Counted from the stretch's first letter, positions 38,551 through 48,894 are shown. The stretch: 64,000 nucleotides of DNA from an uncultured Kocuria sp. (GCF_947500125.1 NZ_CANMRA010000020.1:1-64000); one strand, 5' to 3'. Translations and numbers: made by a program. Notes: generated by a model not told the origin, from the letters alone.

Positions 38551-40629
38551 TCAGCCCGCGGAGAGCCGCTGCAGCGCCCCGAGCACCACCGACCGGTCCG
38601 TGGTGGTCCACAGCGGCGGCAGGGAACCGCGCAGGAACCCGCCGTAGCGGGCGGTCGCGATCCGGGAGTCCAGGATCGCCACGACGCCCCGGTCCCCGCC
38701 GGCGCGGATGAGCCGCCCGGTCCCCTGGGCGAGCCGCACGGCCGCGTGGGTCGCGGAGACGGACATGAACCCGTTGCCGCCGGCCCGCTCCGCGGCGCGG
38801 CTGCGGGCGCTCGCCAGCGGGTCGTCCGGGCGCGGGAAGGGGATCCGGTCGATCATCACGAGCCGGCACGAGGCCCCCGGGACGTCGACGCCCTGCCACA
38901 GGCTCATCGTGCCGAACAGGCTCGTGGACGGGTCGTCGGTGAACTCCTGGACGAGTCCCGCGAGCGAGGACTCCCCCTGGCACAGGATCGGCAGGTCGGT
39001 GCGCTCGCGCAGGGCCTCGGCCGCCTCCTCCGCCGCCCGGCGGGAGGAGAAGAGTCCCAGGGCTCCGCCACGGGAGGCCTCCAGCAGGGCCAGCATCTCG
39101 TCCAGCTGGGCCTCGGTGAGTCGGCGGCCGGGCTTCTCCAGGTGCTTGGCGAGGTAGAGGATGCCCTGCTTCGGGTAGTCGAACGGGCTGCCGACGTCCA
39201 CGCCCTCCCAGCGCGGGGCGCCCTCGCCGCGCAGCCCGAGGGCACCGGCGGCGGAGTCGAAGGACGATCCGACGGACAGGGTCGCCGAGGTGAGGACCAC
39301 GGTGCGCCCGTCGAAGAGTCCCTCCCGCAGGGTGCCCGCCACGCTCAGCGGCGCCACGTGCAGGGTCGCCGGATCGGAGTCCTCGGCGGGCACGTAGCCG
39401 CGGCCGGGCTCCCAGCCGCCCTGCCGGGAGATCCACAGCACCTCGCGGTGCTCCTCGGCGGCGAGGATCCGCTCGGCCAGCTCCAGGACGTCGCTCACCC
39501 GGGAGCGGGCCATCTGCCGGCCGGCGTCCCCGTCCTTCTCCCCGGCGCCGGCCTTGGACTCGGTCATGACGGTGCGGGCCGCGTCCCGGATCTGGGCCAC
39601 GGCCGCCGCCTGGGCGTCCCCGAGGCCGCGGTGCAGCAGCTCGGCCGGCGCGCCCATCAGGGCGGCCTCGAGGTGGGCGGCCCCGGCCGTGAGGGAGTCG
39701 GGGCTCGCCGAGGTGTGCTTGCGCGCGGATGCGGCGGCCGAGCGCACCATGGCCGCGGAGAGCTGCCCGGTCACGGCGCCCGTGACCCGGTCCTGGAGCT
39801 CGTGGGCCTCGTCGATGACCACGACGTCGTGCTCGGGCAGCACGGTGATGCCCTCGAACGCGTTGATCGCGAGCAGGGCGTGGTTGGTGATGACGATGTC
39901 GGCCTCACCGGCCCGCTGCTTGGCGAGCTCGGCGAAGCAGTCCTCGACCAGGGGGCAGCTGCGGCCCAGGCACTCCTTGGCCGTGACCGACACCTGGCGC
40001 CAGGCGCGGTCGCTGACCCCCGGGAGCACCTCGTCCCGGTCGCCGGTCCCGGTCTCGCGGGCCCACTCGCGCAGGCGCTGGACCTCCTGGCCCAGCCGCC
40101 CGGGGTTCTCGGCGGCCTCGGGCTGCGGCGCACCGGGGTGCGGGGCGGCGTCGGGCAGCGCGAAGAGCGCGCCGGGCTCGTCGTCGGACGGGTAGCCGCC
40201 CTCGATCTTGTGCAGGCAGGCGTAGTTGCTGCGGCCCTTGAGCAGGGCGACGTCCACGTCCCGTTCGAGCTCGCCCTCGAGCGCGGCCAGCAGGCGGGGC
40301 ACGTCCCGGCCGACGATCTGCGACTGCAGCGCGAGCGTCGCGGTGGCCACGACCACCGGCTTGTCCGCGTGCTGGGCGTGCTCGACGAGCGGCGCCAGGT
40401 ACGCGAGGGACTTGCCGGTGCCGGTCCCCGCCTGGACCAGCAGGTGCCGGCCGCGGTCCAGGGCCTCGGCGACCTTGGCCGTCATCAGCCGCTGGCCGTC
40501 CCGGACCTGCCCGCCCATCGCGGTCACGGCGGTGTCCAGCAGGGCCAGGGCGTCCTGGGCCCCGGGCAGGGTCTCCGGGCGCACGTCCGGGACGTCGTGC
40601 CCGGACTCGTCCACGAAGGCGGCGGCCAC
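38551..40629 (-). CDS. DinG/XPD-type ATP-dependent DNA helicase
   Basis: Superfamily 2 iron-sulphur helicase of 692 residues. Walker A is AGTGTGKS (67-74), the DEAH box VVVIDEAHEL, and later motifs SATLS, SLWQGVDVPG and QGTGRLIRAGGDRG. Four cysteines in NYACLHK, KECLGRSCPL and DCF between motifs I and II are placed to hold a 4Fe-4S cluster. It probably unwinds R-loops or forked DNA in repair. GTG 40629 lies 4 bp after the hflX stop, so it is co-transcribed with hflX. It converges on lexA; no LexA box of its own is seen. Confidence 0.9.
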   Translation of the reverse strand: MAAAFVDESGHDVPDVRPETLPGAQDALALLDTAVTAMGGQVRDGQRLMTAKVAEALDRGRHLLVQAGTGTGKSLAYLAPLVEHAQHADKPVVVATATLALQSQIVGRDVPRLLAALEGELERDVDVALLKGRSNYACLHKIEGGYPSDDEPGALFALPDAAPHPGAPQPEAAENPGRLGQEVQRLREWARETGTGDRDEVLPGVSDRAWRQVSVTAKECLGRSCPLVEDCFAELAKQRAGEADIVITNHALLAINAFEGITVLPEHDVVVIDEAHELQDRVTGAVTGQLSAAMVRSAAASARKHTSASPDSLTAGAAHLEAALMGAPAELLHRGLGDAQAAAVAQIRDAARTVMTESKAGAGEKDGDAGRQMARSRVSDVLELAERILAAEEHREVLWISRQGGWEPGRGYVPAEDSDPATLHVAPLSVAGTLREGLFDGRTVVLTSATLSVGSSFDSAAGALGLRGEGAPRWEGVDVGSPFDYPKQGILYLAKHLEKPGRRLTEAQLDEMLALLEASRGGALGLFSSRRAAEEAAEALRERTDLPILCQGESSLAGLVQEFTDDPSTSLFGTMSLWQGVDVPGASCRLVMIDRIPFPRPDDPLASARSRAAERAGGNGFMSVSATHAAVRLAQGTGRLIRAGGDRGVVAILDSRIATARYGGFLRGSLPPLWTTTDRSVVLGALQRLSAG

Positions 40630-40633
40630 GCGC

Positions 40634-42262
40634 TCAGGCGCTCTCGGCGTCGAAGCCGGGGGCGTGCTCGGGGGCGAACTCCGCGAGCTCGGCCGCGAGG
40701 TCCTCGCGGACCTTCACGAGCAGGTGGGTGCCCTCGGGCAGGTGCTCGGTGCGCAGGATCTCGGCGTCCCAGTCGTGCAGCCGGCTGACCACGTCACCGC
40801 GCTGGTACGGGACCAGCAGCTCCAGCACCGTCTCGGGGCGCGGGATGGACTCGCTGATCCGCTGCCGGAGCTCCTCGATGCCCTCCCCCGTGCGGGCGGA
40901 GACCACCACCACGTTGCGCTCGCGCTGCTTGATCCGCTCGACCACGAACGGGTCGGCGGCGTCCACCTTGTTCAGGGCGATGATCTCGGGGATGTTCTGG
41001 GCGTCGATGTCCGTGAAGACCTGGCGCACCGCGCGGATCTGCCCCTCCGGGTCCGGGTGGGAGGCGTCCACCACGTGCAGGATGAGGTCGGAGTCGGCGA
41101 CCTCCTCCAGGGTGGAGCGGAACGCCTCGACGAGCTGGGTGGGCAGCGAGCGGACGAAGCCGACCGTGTCCGAGAGCGTGTAGCCGATGCCGTCCGGCGT
41201 CTGCGCGCGGCGGACCGTGGGGTCCAGGGTGGCGAACAGGGCGTTCTCCACGAGCACCCCCGCGTCCGTGAGCCGGTTCAGCAGCGAGGACTTGCCCGCG
41301 TTGGTGTAGCCGGCGATCGCCACGGACGGCACGGAGTGGCGGCGGCGGTTGAGCCGCTTGGTCTCCCGCGCCGGCTTCATGGCGGCGATCTCGCGCCGCA
41401 GCTTGGCCATGCGGGTGCGGATGCGGCGGCGGTCCAGCTCGATCTTGGTCTCACCGGGGCCGCGGGAGCCGATGCCCTCACCGGCGGCGGCGCGGCCGCC
41501 GGCCTGGCGGGACAGGGACTCGCCCCAGCCGCGCAGGCGCGGGAGCAGGTACTCGAGCTGGGCGAGCTCGACCTGGGCCTTGCCCTCCTTCGACTTGGCG
41601 TGCTGGGCGAAGATGTCGAGGATCAGACCCGTGCGGTCGATGACCTTGACCTTCACGACGTCCTCCAGTCCGCGCCGCTGGGAGGGGGCGAGCTCGGAGT
41701 CGACGACGACGGTGTCCGCCCCGGTCGCGGCGACGATGTCCCGCAGCTCCTTGGCCTTGCCCGAGCCCAGGTACGTGGCCGGGTCCGGCTTGGGCCGGCG
41801 CTGGACGATGCCGTCGAGCACCTCGGAGCCCGCGGTCTCGGCGAGCGCGGCCAGTTCCCGCAGGGAGTTCTCGGCCTCGGCGAGCGTGCCCTCCGTCCAC
41901 AGCCCGGCCAGCACCACGCGCTCCAGGCGCAGCTGGCGGTACTCGAGCTCGGTGACGTCCTCGAGCTCGGTGGACAGGTTGGCGACGCGGCGCAGGGCGC
42001 GGCGCTCCTCGAGGTCCTGCTGGTCGCCGTCGTGGACGGTGTGCCCGTCCTCGGCGTCGGCGAGCTCGCGGGCCCGGCCGGAGAGCCAGCCCGGCGCGGT
42101 GGAGTCGTCCTCGGGGGCGGCGTCCTGCCCGGCGGCCTGCTCCCGGGCGCGGGCCCGGGACAGCACGCGCTCGACGACGTCCTCCAGGTCCTGCCGGCTC
42201 AGGCCGTTCTCGGGCTCCGCGGCGGCGCGGGGCTCGGCAGGGGTTTCACGGGGGTGGGTCAT
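40634..42262 (-). CDS. hflX: ribosome-associated GTPase HflX
   Basis: GTPase that splits stalled or heat-damaged ribosomes. The N-terminal HflX domain (RLERVVLAGLWTEGT, VDSELAPSQRRGLED, RIRTRMAKLRREI) is followed by the G domain with G1 AGYTNAGKSSLLNRL, G3 DTVGFVRSLP and G4 NKVD, then a short C-terminal domain. The first 75 residues are a low-complexity extension. ATG 42262 is preceded by AAAGGA; GTG 42277 would add five residues without a Shine-Dalgarno. Promoter at 42295-42300. Operon with the DinG-type helicase. Confidence 0.95.
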   Translation of the reverse strand: MTHPRETPAEPRAAAEPENGLSRQDLEDVVERVLSRARAREQAAGQDAAPEDDSTAPGWLSGRARELADAEDGHTVHDGDQQDLEERRALRRVANLSTELEDVTELEYRQLRLERVVLAGLWTEGTLAEAENSLRELAALAETAGSEVLDGIVQRRPKPDPATYLGSGKAKELRDIVAATGADTVVVDSELAPSQRRGLEDVVKVKVIDRTGLILDIFAQHAKSKEGKAQVELAQLEYLLPRLRGWGESLSRQAGGRAAAGEGIGSRGPGETKIELDRRRIRTRMAKLRREIAAMKPARETKRLNRRRHSVPSVAIAGYTNAGKSSLLNRLTDAGVLVENALFATLDPTVRRAQTPDGIGYTLSDTVGFVRSLPTQLVEAFRSTLEEVADSDLILHVVDASHPDPEGQIRAVRQVFTDIDAQNIPEIIALNKVDAADPFVVERIKQRERNVVVVSARTGEGIEELRQRISESIPRPETVLELLVPYQRGDVVSRLHDWDAEILRTEHLPEGTHLLVKVREDLAAELAEFAPEHAPGFDAESA

Positions 42263-42294
42263 GGTTCCTTTCGACACGAACTGCTGATCGGTTC

Positions 42295-42300
42295 ATTCTA
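42295..42300 (-). promoter_or_regulatory. hflX promoter -10 element
   Basis: TAGAAT on the minus strand, 32 nt before ATG 42262, leaving a leader of about 25 nt that carries the AAAGGA. No clear -35. Confidence 0.5.
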
Positions 42301-42390
42301 GTGGCGGAGCCGGACATCCCGGCGGCGGAGGCGGAGACCCCCGGGGGTGGCCGATCCGGCGTCGGCTGCGGGCCCGGCGGGCGCTGTCGG

Positions 42391-42396
42391 TAGCAT
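42391..42396 (+). promoter_or_regulatory. -10 box of a leaderless methyltransferase gene
   Basis: TAGCAT ends 8 nt before ATG 42405; there is no Shine-Dalgarno, so the mRNA is probably leaderless. Confidence 0.5.
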
Positions 42397-42404
42397 GGGG
42401 CGCT

Positions 42405-43067
42405 ATGGCACCGCGTCCCGACTCCCCCGATCCCGTGGCCGGCCCGGCGACCCCGAACCCGGGGACCGAGCACTACTTCTCCGAGGACCCTTCGGCGCCC
42501 GAGGTGCGGCGCTCCGTGGCCGTGACCCTGCGGGGGCGGGAGGTCGTGCTGCAGACCTCCAACGGGGTGTTCAGCCCGCGAGGCCTCGACAAGGGAACGT
42601 CCGTGCTGCTGGAAAATGTTCCCGATCCCACCGGTCCGGAGCTCCTGGACATCGGCTGCGGCTGGGGCCCGATCGCGCTGAGCCTGGCCGGGTCCGCCCC
42701 GGGGTCCCGCGTCACGGCCGTGGACGTCAACGAGCGCTCGCTGGGGCTCACCCGGGACAACGCCGCGGCCCTGGGCCTGGCCAACGTGGAGGCCCTGCTC
42801 CCGGAGCAGGTGCCCGGGGACCGGCGTTTCGACACCATCTGGTCCAATCCGCCCATCCGGATCGGCAAGCAGCAGCTGCACGAGCTGCTGCTCCAGTGGC
42901 TGCCGCGGCTGGCCGCCGGCGGAACGGCGTGGCTGGTGGTGCAGAAGAACCTCGGCGCCGACTCGCTGCAGAAGTGGCTCGGCTCCGCGCTGGGCGGCGG
43001 TTTCCGGGTCTCCCGGCACGCGACCGACAAGGGGTTCCGGGTCCTGCTGGTCGAGCGCCGGGACTGA
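42405..43067 (+). CDS. RsmC-like class I SAM methyltransferase
   Basis: The 220-residue protein matches the MTS domain of RsmC/RlmG rRNA guanine-N2 methyltransferases: a strand region GVFSPRGLDKGTSVLLENVP, SAM motif I LLDIGCGWGPIALSLA (about 74-89), the NPPxR catalytic motif WSNPPIRIGKQQLHEL (about 145-160), and WLVVQKNLGADSLQKWL. It lacks the inactive N-terminal half of E. coli RsmC, as in many actinobacterial single-domain homologues. The target may be 16S rRNA; this is inference. It is a single gene between hflX (divergent) and dapF (convergent). Confidence 0.88.
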   Translation: MAPRPDSPDPVAGPATPNPGTEHYFSEDPSAPEVRRSVAVTLRGREVVLQTSNGVFSPRGLDKGTSVLLENVPDPTGPELLDIGCGWGPIALSLAGSAPGSRVTAVDVNERSLGLTRDNAAALGLANVEALLPEQVPGDRRFDTIWSNPPIRIGKQQLHELLLQWLPRLAAGGTAWLVVQKNLGADSLQKWLGSALGGGFRVSRHATDKGFRVLLVERRD

Positions 43068-43101
43068 AGGGCCGCACTGAAGGACCGCACTGAAGGACCG
43101 C
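43063..43101. repeat. 13-bp tandem repeat at the methyltransferase stop
   Basis: ACTGAAGGGCCGC (43063-43075), ACTGAAGGACCGC (43076-43088 and 43089-43101) and a decayed copy from 43102. The first unit contains the stop codon of the gene. Confidence 0.85.
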
Positions 43102-43167
43102 ACAGCAGGACCGGGCTGCAGGAGGGGTCTGGACGACCGTCCCGGGCGCCGGGCCCCGCCCCGGGGC

Positions 43168-44157
43168 TCAGACGAACGTGCCGTCCGCCACCAGCACGGC
43201 CGGTCCAGCCAGCACCACGTGCTCGGCGCCGTCGGGCGCCGGGACGAACGTCACGGAGACGACGCCCCCGGGCACCTGCACGAGCCACTGGTCGGGGGCC
43301 GTGGCGCCGCCCCAGAAGCGGGTCGCGGCCGCGGCGGCGCACGCCCCGGTCCCACAGGACTGCGTCTCGCCCACGCCGCGCTCGTGCACGCGCATCCGCA
43401 CCCGGCCCACACCGTCGTCGTCGCCGTCGGCGGGGACCACGAACTCCACGTTGGTCCCGTCCGCGGGCTCCGGGCGCACGACCGGAGCGGTGTGCAGCCC
43501 GAGCTGGTCGAGCTTCTCCCCCTCCGCGAGCGCCACGACGGTGTGCGGGTTGCCCATGCCGATCGACAGCGCGGGGCGGGGCACCTTCAGCCCCTCGGCC
43601 GTCACCACGGCGTCCGAGCCGCGGGAGCGGGCCGCCGCCCCGTCGAGGAAGGTCCACGGGCCCATGTCCACGGCGTAGCCGGAGTCGGTGCGGGCCACGG
43701 TCTTCACGCCGGCGCGGGTGCCGATGCGCAGCACGTCCCCCTCGGGGACCTCGGCGAGGCCGCGCTGGAGCAGGTAGTGCACGAACACCCGGACGCCGTT
43801 GCCGCACATCTCGGCGACGGAGCCGTCGTTGTTGCGGTAGTCCATGAACCACTCGGCCTCGGGCGCCGTCTCCAGGAGGGCCCTCCCCTCGGGGATCGCC
43901 TCGGAGCGCACGGCGCGGATCAGCCCGTCCCCCCCGATGCCGCGGTGGCGGTCGCACACCAGGGTCACCAGCTCGGCGTCCAGGGCGAGCGCCGCGTGCG
44001 GGTCGGTCAGCAGCACGAAGTCGTTGCCCGTGCCGTGGCCCTTGGTGAAGTCGCGGCCCCGGAGCTCCCCCCACGGGCCGGCGTCGGCGCCCGGGCCGGT
44101 GTCCGGGGCGTGGCGGGTGTCCTGGGGCGGGGCGGCGCGGGTCTGGGCGGAAGTCAC
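43168..44157 (-). CDS. dapF: diaminopimelate epimerase
   Basis: Converts LL- to meso-diaminopimelate for lysine and peptidoglycan. The two catalytic cysteines are Cys118 (EMCGNGVR) and Cys268 (QSCGTGA). The 329-residue length includes a variable N-terminal extension of about 30 residues before FTKGHGTGNDFVLL. GTG 44157 is 6 nt after TATCAT and is probably leaderless. Its partners dapA and dapB are at 55.6-58 kb. Confidence 0.96.
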   Translation of the reverse strand: MTSAQTRAAPPQDTRHAPDTGPGADAGPWGELRGRDFTKGHGTGNDFVLLTDPHAALALDAELVTLVCDRHRGIGGDGLIRAVRSEAIPEGRALLETAPEAEWFMDYRNNDGSVAEMCGNGVRVFVHYLLQRGLAEVPEGDVLRIGTRAGVKTVARTDSGYAVDMGPWTFLDGAAARSRGSDAVVTAEGLKVPRPALSIGMGNPHTVVALAEGEKLDQLGLHTAPVVRPEPADGTNVEFVVPADGDDDGVGRVRMRVHERGVGETQSCGTGACAAAAATRFWGGATAPDQWLVQVPGGVVSVTFVPAPDGAEHVVLAGPAVLVADGTFV

Positions 44158-44163
44158 CCGGCC

Positions 44164-44169
44164 ATGATA
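44164..44169 (-). promoter_or_regulatory. -10 box of leaderless dapF
   Basis: TATCAT (5 of 6 to consensus) ends 6 nt before GTG 44157. No Shine-Dalgarno is present. Confidence 0.55.
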
Positions 44170-44207
44170 CGCGGACGAGGAGGACGGACCGCGGGCCGGT
44201 CCCCGTC

Positions 44208-45128
44208 TCAGCCCCCGGCCGGGGCTCCGCGGACGAGACGCGCGGCGCGCTCCACGAGGCCGGGCTCGGCCGGGTCCAGCCAGTGCACCCGCGGGTCCGC
44301 GCGGAACCAGGTCCGCTGGCGGCGGGCGAACCGGCGGGTGGCCACCACGGTGGCCTCGACCGCCTGTTCCACGGTGGCGCGGCCGTCCACCACGTCGAGG
44401 AACTGCCCGTACCCCAGGGCCCGGGACGCCGTGCGCCCCTCGCGCAGCCCGCGCGCCGCCAGGACGCGCACCTCGGCCTCCAGGCCGGCCTCGACCATGG
44501 CCCCGACCCGCCGGGCGAGGCGGTCGTGCAGCTCGGCGCGGTCGACGTCCACACCGAGCTGCACCGTGGGCTGCACGTGCTCCCGGCGGGGCATGAACGC
44601 GGTGAACGGGCGGCCGGTCAGCTCCCACACCTCCAGGGCGCGCACCACCCGCCGCTCGTCCTGCAGCCGGGCGGCGGACTCGGGATCCACCTGCCGCAGC
44701 CGCTCCCGCAGGGCACCCGGGCCGCGCTCGGCGAGCTCGTCCTCGATCCGGGCCCGCACCGCGGGGTCGGTGCCGGGCAGCTCGAGCACGTCCAGGGCCG
44801 CGCGCACGTAGAGCCCCGAGCCGCCCACCAGGACGGGGACACGCCCGCGAGAGCGGATCCGGGCGAAGCACGATCGCGCGTCGCGCTGGAAGTCCGCGAC
44901 CGAGGCCTCCTCGGTGACGTCGAGAACGTCCAGGAGGTGGTGGGGCACACCGCGCCGCTCCTCCACGGTGGCCTTGGCGGTGCCGATGTCCATGCCGCGG
45001 TAGAACTGCATGGAGTCGGCGTTGACCACCTCCCCGTCCAGCCGCAGCGCGAGCTCGACGCCCAGCGCGGTCTTGCCGGTGCCCGTGGGCCCGACGACGG
45101 CGACGACCGGCAGGTCCGCGCCGGTCAC
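44208..45128 (-). CDS. miaA: tRNA dimethylallyltransferase
   Basis: Adds the isopentenyl group to A37 of tRNAs reading UNN codons. P-loop GPTGTGKT (13-20), [17 protein letters not shown], and the DxxR-containing segment [19 protein letters not shown] are visible; the C-terminal [10 protein letters not shown] matches tRNA-contact motifs of the family. The 306-residue length is normal. GTG 45128 overlaps the miaB stop by 4 bp (GTGA), linking two successive steps of the same tRNA modification. Confidence 0.96.
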   Translation of the reverse strand: MTGADLPVVAVVGPTGTGKTALGVELALRLDGEVVNADSMQFYRGMDIGTAKATVEERRGVPHHLLDVLDVTEEASVADFQRDARSCFARIRSRGRVPVLVGGSGLYVRAALDVLELPGTDPAVRARIEDELAERGPGALRERLRQVDPESAARLQDERRVVRALEVWELTGRPFTAFMPRREHVQPTVQLGVDVDRAELHDRLARRVGAMVEAGLEAEVRVLAARGLREGRTASRALGYGQFLDVVDGRATVEQAVEATVVATRRFARRQRTWFRADPRVHWLDPAEPGLVERAARLVRGAPAGG

Positions 45129-46657
45129 CGGACCGGCAGGCCCGGCATGCCCAGGCTCACGGGCCCGGGGGCGGCGGCGCCCGGCGCAGCGGGGACGCCG
45201 CAGGACGCGGCCTGGCGGCGGTCCCAGGCGTCCCCGGCCCGGGAGCGCCGCAGCGCGTAGTCCTGCGGGGAGCGGGGGTCGGCGACGAGGTGGTAGGCGG
45301 CGGCGCCGGTGACGACGACCGTCACGAAGTCGCCGGGCCGCGGGACCTCGGCGCCCTCCGGGACGGAGAAGTGCACGAGCCGCTGGTCCCGCGCGCGGCC
45401 CGAGAGCCGGTGGGTCTGCTCGGACTTCTTGCCGGCCTCCGCGGTGACGAGCAGCTCGACCTGCCGGCCGACGACCGCCCGGTTCTCCTCCGCGGCGATC
45501 CGATCCTGCAGGGCCACGAGCCGCTCGAAGCGCTCCTGCACCACGGCCTTGGGCACCTGGTCCGCCATCTCGCCGGCGGGGGTGCCGGGCCGCACGGAGT
45601 ACTGGAACGTGTACGCGGAGGAGAAGCGGGAGGCGGCCACGACGTCGAGGGTGGCCTGGAAGTCCTCCTCGGTCTCCCCCGGGAAGCCCACGATGATGTC
45701 GGTGGTGATCGCGGCCTCCGGGATGCGCTCGCGGACGGTGTCCAGGATGCCGAGGAACCGCTTCGAGCGGTAGGAGCGCCGCATCTCCTTCAGGATCCGG
45801 TCGGAACCGGACTGCAGGGGCATGTGCAGCTGCGGCATGACGTTCGGGGTCTCCGCCATGGCGTCGATGACGTCGTCGGTGAACGCGGCCGGGTGCGGGC
45901 TCGTGAAGCGCACGCGCTCCAGGCCCTCGATCTGCCCGCACGCGCGCAGCAGCTTCGCGAACGCGCCGCGGTCCCCGAACTCGACGCCGTAGGAGTTCAC
46001 GTTCTGCCCCAGCAGCGTGACCTCGACCGCGCCGTCGTCGACGAGCGCCTGCACCTCGGCGAGCACCTCCCCGGGGCGGCGGTCCTTCTCCTTGCCGCGC
46101 AGGGACGGGACGATGCAGAAGGTGCAGGTGTTGTTGCAGCCCACGGAGATCGACACCCACCCGGAGTAGGCGCTGTCCCGCTTGGTGGGCAGGGTCGAGG
46201 GGAAGACCTCGAGAGCGTCGAGGATCTCCAGCTGGGCCTCGGCGTTGTGCCGTGAGCGCTCCAGCAGGGTGGGCAGGGAGCCGATGTTGTGGGTGCCGAA
46301 GACGACGTCGACCCACGGGGCCCGCTCGAGGATCGTGTCCTGGTCCTTCTGCGCGAGGCAGCCGCCGACGGCGATCTGCAGGTCCTTGTTGCGCTTCTTG
46401 GCGGGCACGAGCTGGCCGAGGTTGCCGTAGAGCTTGTTGTCGGCGTTCTCGCGCACGGCGCAGGTGTTGAACACCACGAGGTCCGGTTCGCCGCCGGCGG
46501 CGGGGACGTAGCCGGCGGCCTCGAGCAGACCCGTGATCCGCTCGGAGTCGTGGACGTTCATCTGGCACCCGAACGTACGCACCTCGTAGGAGCGCGGGGC
46601 GGGGGCGGCGGAGGACGCGGTCGGGTCCGGGGACAGGGCTGCGGGGGTCGACATCAC
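45125..46657 (-). CDS. miaB: tRNA-2-methylthio-N6-dimethylallyladenosine synthase
   Basis: Radical-SAM enzyme that adds the methylthio group after MiaA. The N-terminal domain has three cluster cysteines ([21 protein letters not shown]); the radical-SAM motif is [12 protein letters not shown]; a C-terminal TRAM domain follows (about 385-455). The last 50 residues are a lineage-specific tail. GTG 46657 and ATG 46654 are both possible; a TACAAT box lies 6 or 9 nt before them, so the start is leaderless either way. It overlaps miaA. Confidence 0.96.
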   Translation of the reverse strand: MMSTPAALSPDPTASSAAPAPRSYEVRTFGCQMNVHDSERITGLLEAAGYVPAAGGEPDLVVFNTCAVRENADNKLYGNLGQLVPAKKRNKDLQIAVGGCLAQKDQDTILERAPWVDVVFGTHNIGSLPTLLERSRHNAEAQLEILDALEVFPSTLPTKRDSAYSGWVSISVGCNNTCTFCIVPSLRGKEKDRRPGEVLAEVQALVDDGAVEVTLLGQNVNSYGVEFGDRGAFAKLLRACGQIEGLERVRFTSPHPAAFTDDVIDAMAETPNVMPQLHMPLQSGSDRILKEMRRSYRSKRFLGILDTVRERIPEAAITTDIIVGFPGETEEDFQATLDVVAASRFSSAYTFQYSVRPGTPAGEMADQVPKAVVQERFERLVALQDRIAAEENRAVVGRQVELLVTAEAGKKSEQTHRLSGRARDQRLVHFSVPEGAEVPRPGDFVTVVVTGAAAYHLVADPRSPQDYALRRSRAGDAWDRRQAASCGVPAAPGAAAPGPVSLGMPGLPVR

Positions 46658-46663
46658 CGGTCA

Positions 46664-46669
46664 ATTGTA
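46664..46669 (-). promoter_or_regulatory. -10 box of leaderless miaB
   Basis: TACAAT (5 of 6 to consensus) on the minus strand in the 26-bp gap after recX. It separates miaB-miaA transcription from recA-recX. Confidence 0.55.
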
Positions 46670-46683
46670 CGGGCCGGACCCGG

Positions 46684-47316
46684 TCACGGGATGTCCGGGT
46701 GTTCCTCGCCGATCTCGTCGTCCTGGACCGGGGTGCCGGAGCGCGCCTCGAGCTCCTCCTTCACCACGGCGAAGGCCAGTCCGGGCGGGTAGCCCTTCCG
46801 GCCGAGCATCCCGACCAGCCGCCGCACGGCCTTGTCCCGGGCGGCGCGGTCGGCCGGGTCCAGCCCCGCGGGGAGCTTGCGGCGCACCAGCTCGGCGGCG
46901 TCCTCCCGCTCGTCCTCGTCGGTGCGCTGCTCGAGGGCCGACTCGGCGATCTCCCCGGTCACCCCGCGGGTGGCGAGCTCCCGGCGGATCGCGGAGCGGG
47001 AGAGCTTACGGGAGCTCGCCCGGGAGCGGACGTAGAGCTCCGCGAACTGGGCGTCGTCGACGAGGTCGACCTCCTCGAAGCGGTCCAGCACCTCCCGGGC
47101 GACGTCCTCGGGAACGTTGCGGTCCGCGAGCTTGTCCTCGAGCTGCTTGCGGCTTTTCGCCGAGGCGGTGAGCTGGCGCAGGACGATCGCCCGGGCCACC
47201 TCGCGGGGGTCCGGCTCGGGGTCCTGGGCCGGGGACGACGCCGCCGCCGGGCCCTCCGGCCCGCGGTGACGGGCGGAGGACCGGCGGCGCCGGCGTGCGT
47301 ACGGGCTCTCGGTCAC
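46684..47316 (-). CDS. recX: RecX, regulator of RecA
   Basis: Inhibits RecA filament growth. The 210-residue protein has three-helix RecX repeats: [20 protein letters not shown], then [32 protein letters not shown] and a third repeat ending [22 protein letters not shown] 47316 starts 8 bp after the recA stop. It is co-transcribed with recA, the normal arrangement. Confidence 0.95.
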   Translation of the reverse strand: MTESPYARRRRRSSARHRGPEGPAAASSPAQDPEPDPREVARAIVLRQLTASAKSRKQLEDKLADRNVPEDVAREVLDRFEEVDLVDDAQFAELYVRSRASSRKLSRSAIRRELATRGVTGEIAESALEQRTDEDEREDAAELVRRKLPAGLDPADRAARDKAVRRLVGMLGRKGYPPGLAFAVVKEELEARSGTPVQDDEIGEEHPDIP

Positions 47317-47324
47317 GGACCCGC

Positions 47325-48437
47325 TCAGAAGGCCGGGCCGGCGACCTCGGTGGGCAGCCCGACCACCGGCGGCTCCTCCGCGGTCTCCTCGGCCGCCTCC
47401 GGCTCCTGGACGACCCCGAGCTTGACCAGGATCCGGCGCTCGATCTCCTCGGCCAGCTCCGGATTGTCCTTGAGGAACCGGCGCGAGTTCTCCTTGCCCT
47501 GTCCCAGCTGGTCGCCCTCGTAGGTGAACCACGCCCCGGACTTCTTCACGATGCCGTGCTCCACGCCCATGTCGATGAGCCCGCCCTCGGTGGAGATGCC
47601 CTCCCCGTAGAGGATGTCGAACTCGGCCTGCTTGAAGGGCGGGGCCATCTTGTTCTTGACGATCTTGGCCCGGGTCCGGTTGCCCACCGGGTTGGCCCCG
47701 TCCTTGAGGGTCTCGATGCGGCGCACGTCCACGCGGACCGAGGCGTAGAACTTCAGCGCCTTGCCGCCGGTGGTGGTCTCGGGGCTGCCGAAGAACACGC
47801 CGATCTTCTCGCGCAGCTGGTTGATGAAGATCGCGGTGGTGTTCGAGTGCGAGAGCCGGCCGGTGATCTTGCGCAGGGCCTGGCTCATCAGGCGCGCCTG
47901 CAGGCCCACGTGGCTGTCGCCCATCTCGCCCTCGATCTCGGCCTTGGGCACCAGGGCCGCCACCGAGTCGATGACGATGATGTCGATGGACCCGGAGCCC
48001 ACGAGCATGTCCATGATCTCCAGGGCCTGCTCACCGGTGTCCGGCTGGGAGACCAGCAGGCTGTCCGTGTCCACACCGAGCTTCTCGGCGTAGGCGGGGT
48101 CGAGCGCGTGCTCGGCGTCGATGAAGGCGGCGATCCCGCCGGCCTTCTGGACGTTGGCCACCGCGTGCAGAGCCACGGTCGTCTTGCCGGAGGACTCCGG
48201 GCCGTAGATCTCCACGACACGACCGCGCGGGAAACCGCCGATGCCCAGCGCGACGTCCATCGCGATGGAGCCGGTGGGGATGGTCTCGATCTTGGTCGCC
48301 GGGCGGTCGCCCAGGCGCATCACCGAGCCCTTGCCGTAGTTCTTGTCGATCTGCGCGAGGACGGTCTCGAGCGCCTTCTCGCGGTCGCTGCCGAACTGCT
48401 GGTCGGCGCTCTGCTTGTTGTTGCCCTTGGCTGCCAT
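47325..48437 (-). CDS. recA: recombinase RecA
   Basis: Strand-exchange ATPase and co-protease for LexA. Walker A is GPESSGKT (79-86), with [15 protein letters not shown], the L1/L2 DNA loops ([24 protein letters not shown]) and [17 protein letters not shown]. The 370-residue length is normal; the acidic tail is Glu/Pro rich. ATG 48437 has GAGGTGG before it. A LexA box with a TATATT -10 inside lies at 48615-48630. There is no intein. Confidence 0.98.
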   Translation of the reverse strand: MAAKGNNKQSADQQFGSDREKALETVLAQIDKNYGKGSVMRLGDRPATKIETIPTGSIAMDVALGIGGFPRGRVVEIYGPESSGKTTVALHAVANVQKAGGIAAFIDAEHALDPAYAEKLGVDTDSLLVSQPDTGEQALEIMDMLVGSGSIDIIVIDSVAALVPKAEIEGEMGDSHVGLQARLMSQALRKITGRLSHSNTTAIFINQLREKIGVFFGSPETTTGGKALKFYASVRVDVRRIETLKDGANPVGNRTRAKIVKNKMAPPFKQAEFDILYGEGISTEGGLIDMGVEHGIVKKSGAWFTYEGDQLGQGKENSRRFLKDNPELAEEIERRILVKLGVVQEPEAAEETAEEPPVVGLPTEVAGPAF

Positions 48438-48614
48438 GGTCCACCTCGTGTTCGGGGGGTTCCGCCGGTGCGGCCGGAACCGTTGCTGCTGATCTTTTCG
48501 TGTTCCACGGTATCGCCGGGGTCGGACACCGTAAGGCTCTCGCGCGGGGCCTGGGGAGGACCGGGAACCACCGTCCCGGGACGGACCGGGCTGTGCAGTC
48601 CGCGCCCCGCTGCA

Positions 48615-48630
48615 TCGAATATACCTTCGA
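48615..48630. promoter_or_regulatory. LexA (SOS) box of recA
   Basis: TCGAATATACCTTCGA matches TCGAAC-N4-GTTCGA with two mismatches, symmetric. On the minus strand a TATATT -10 (48623-48618) lies within it, so LexA would block RNA polymerase directly. Confidence 0.75.
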
Positions 48631-48672
48631 AGCGGTCGTGGGTCCACGGGCACGCCGGGAACCCGATGGGGG

Positions 48673-48894
48673 TCAGTCCCGGGGCGGGCGATCCACGCCC
48701 CACCACCGGGTCTCCGGGACGTCCTGGGCGCGGCAGAGAGCGAACCACACGGTCCGCGGGTCTACGCCGGCCTCGAGGGCCTCGGTGGCCGTGCGGTGGT
48801 CGAGCTCCCCGAGCACCAGGTCCCGGGCCAGGACCTTGCTGTAGCCCGCGCCGAACTCGTCGGCCATGAGCTGCCAGAAGCTGCTCAGCCTCAT
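48673..48894 (-). CDS. DUF3046 protein
   Basis: The 73-residue protein has the family pattern [15 protein letters not shown]...[52 protein letters not shown]3046 genes stand just upstream of recA in most actinobacteria; role unknown. An excellent AAGGAGG lies 7 nt before ATG 48894. The recA SOS box separates the two genes. Confidence 0.93.
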   Translation of the reverse strand: MRLSSFWQLMADEFGAGYSKVLARDLVLGELDHRTATEALEAGVDPRTVWFALCRAQDVPETRWWGVDRPPRD

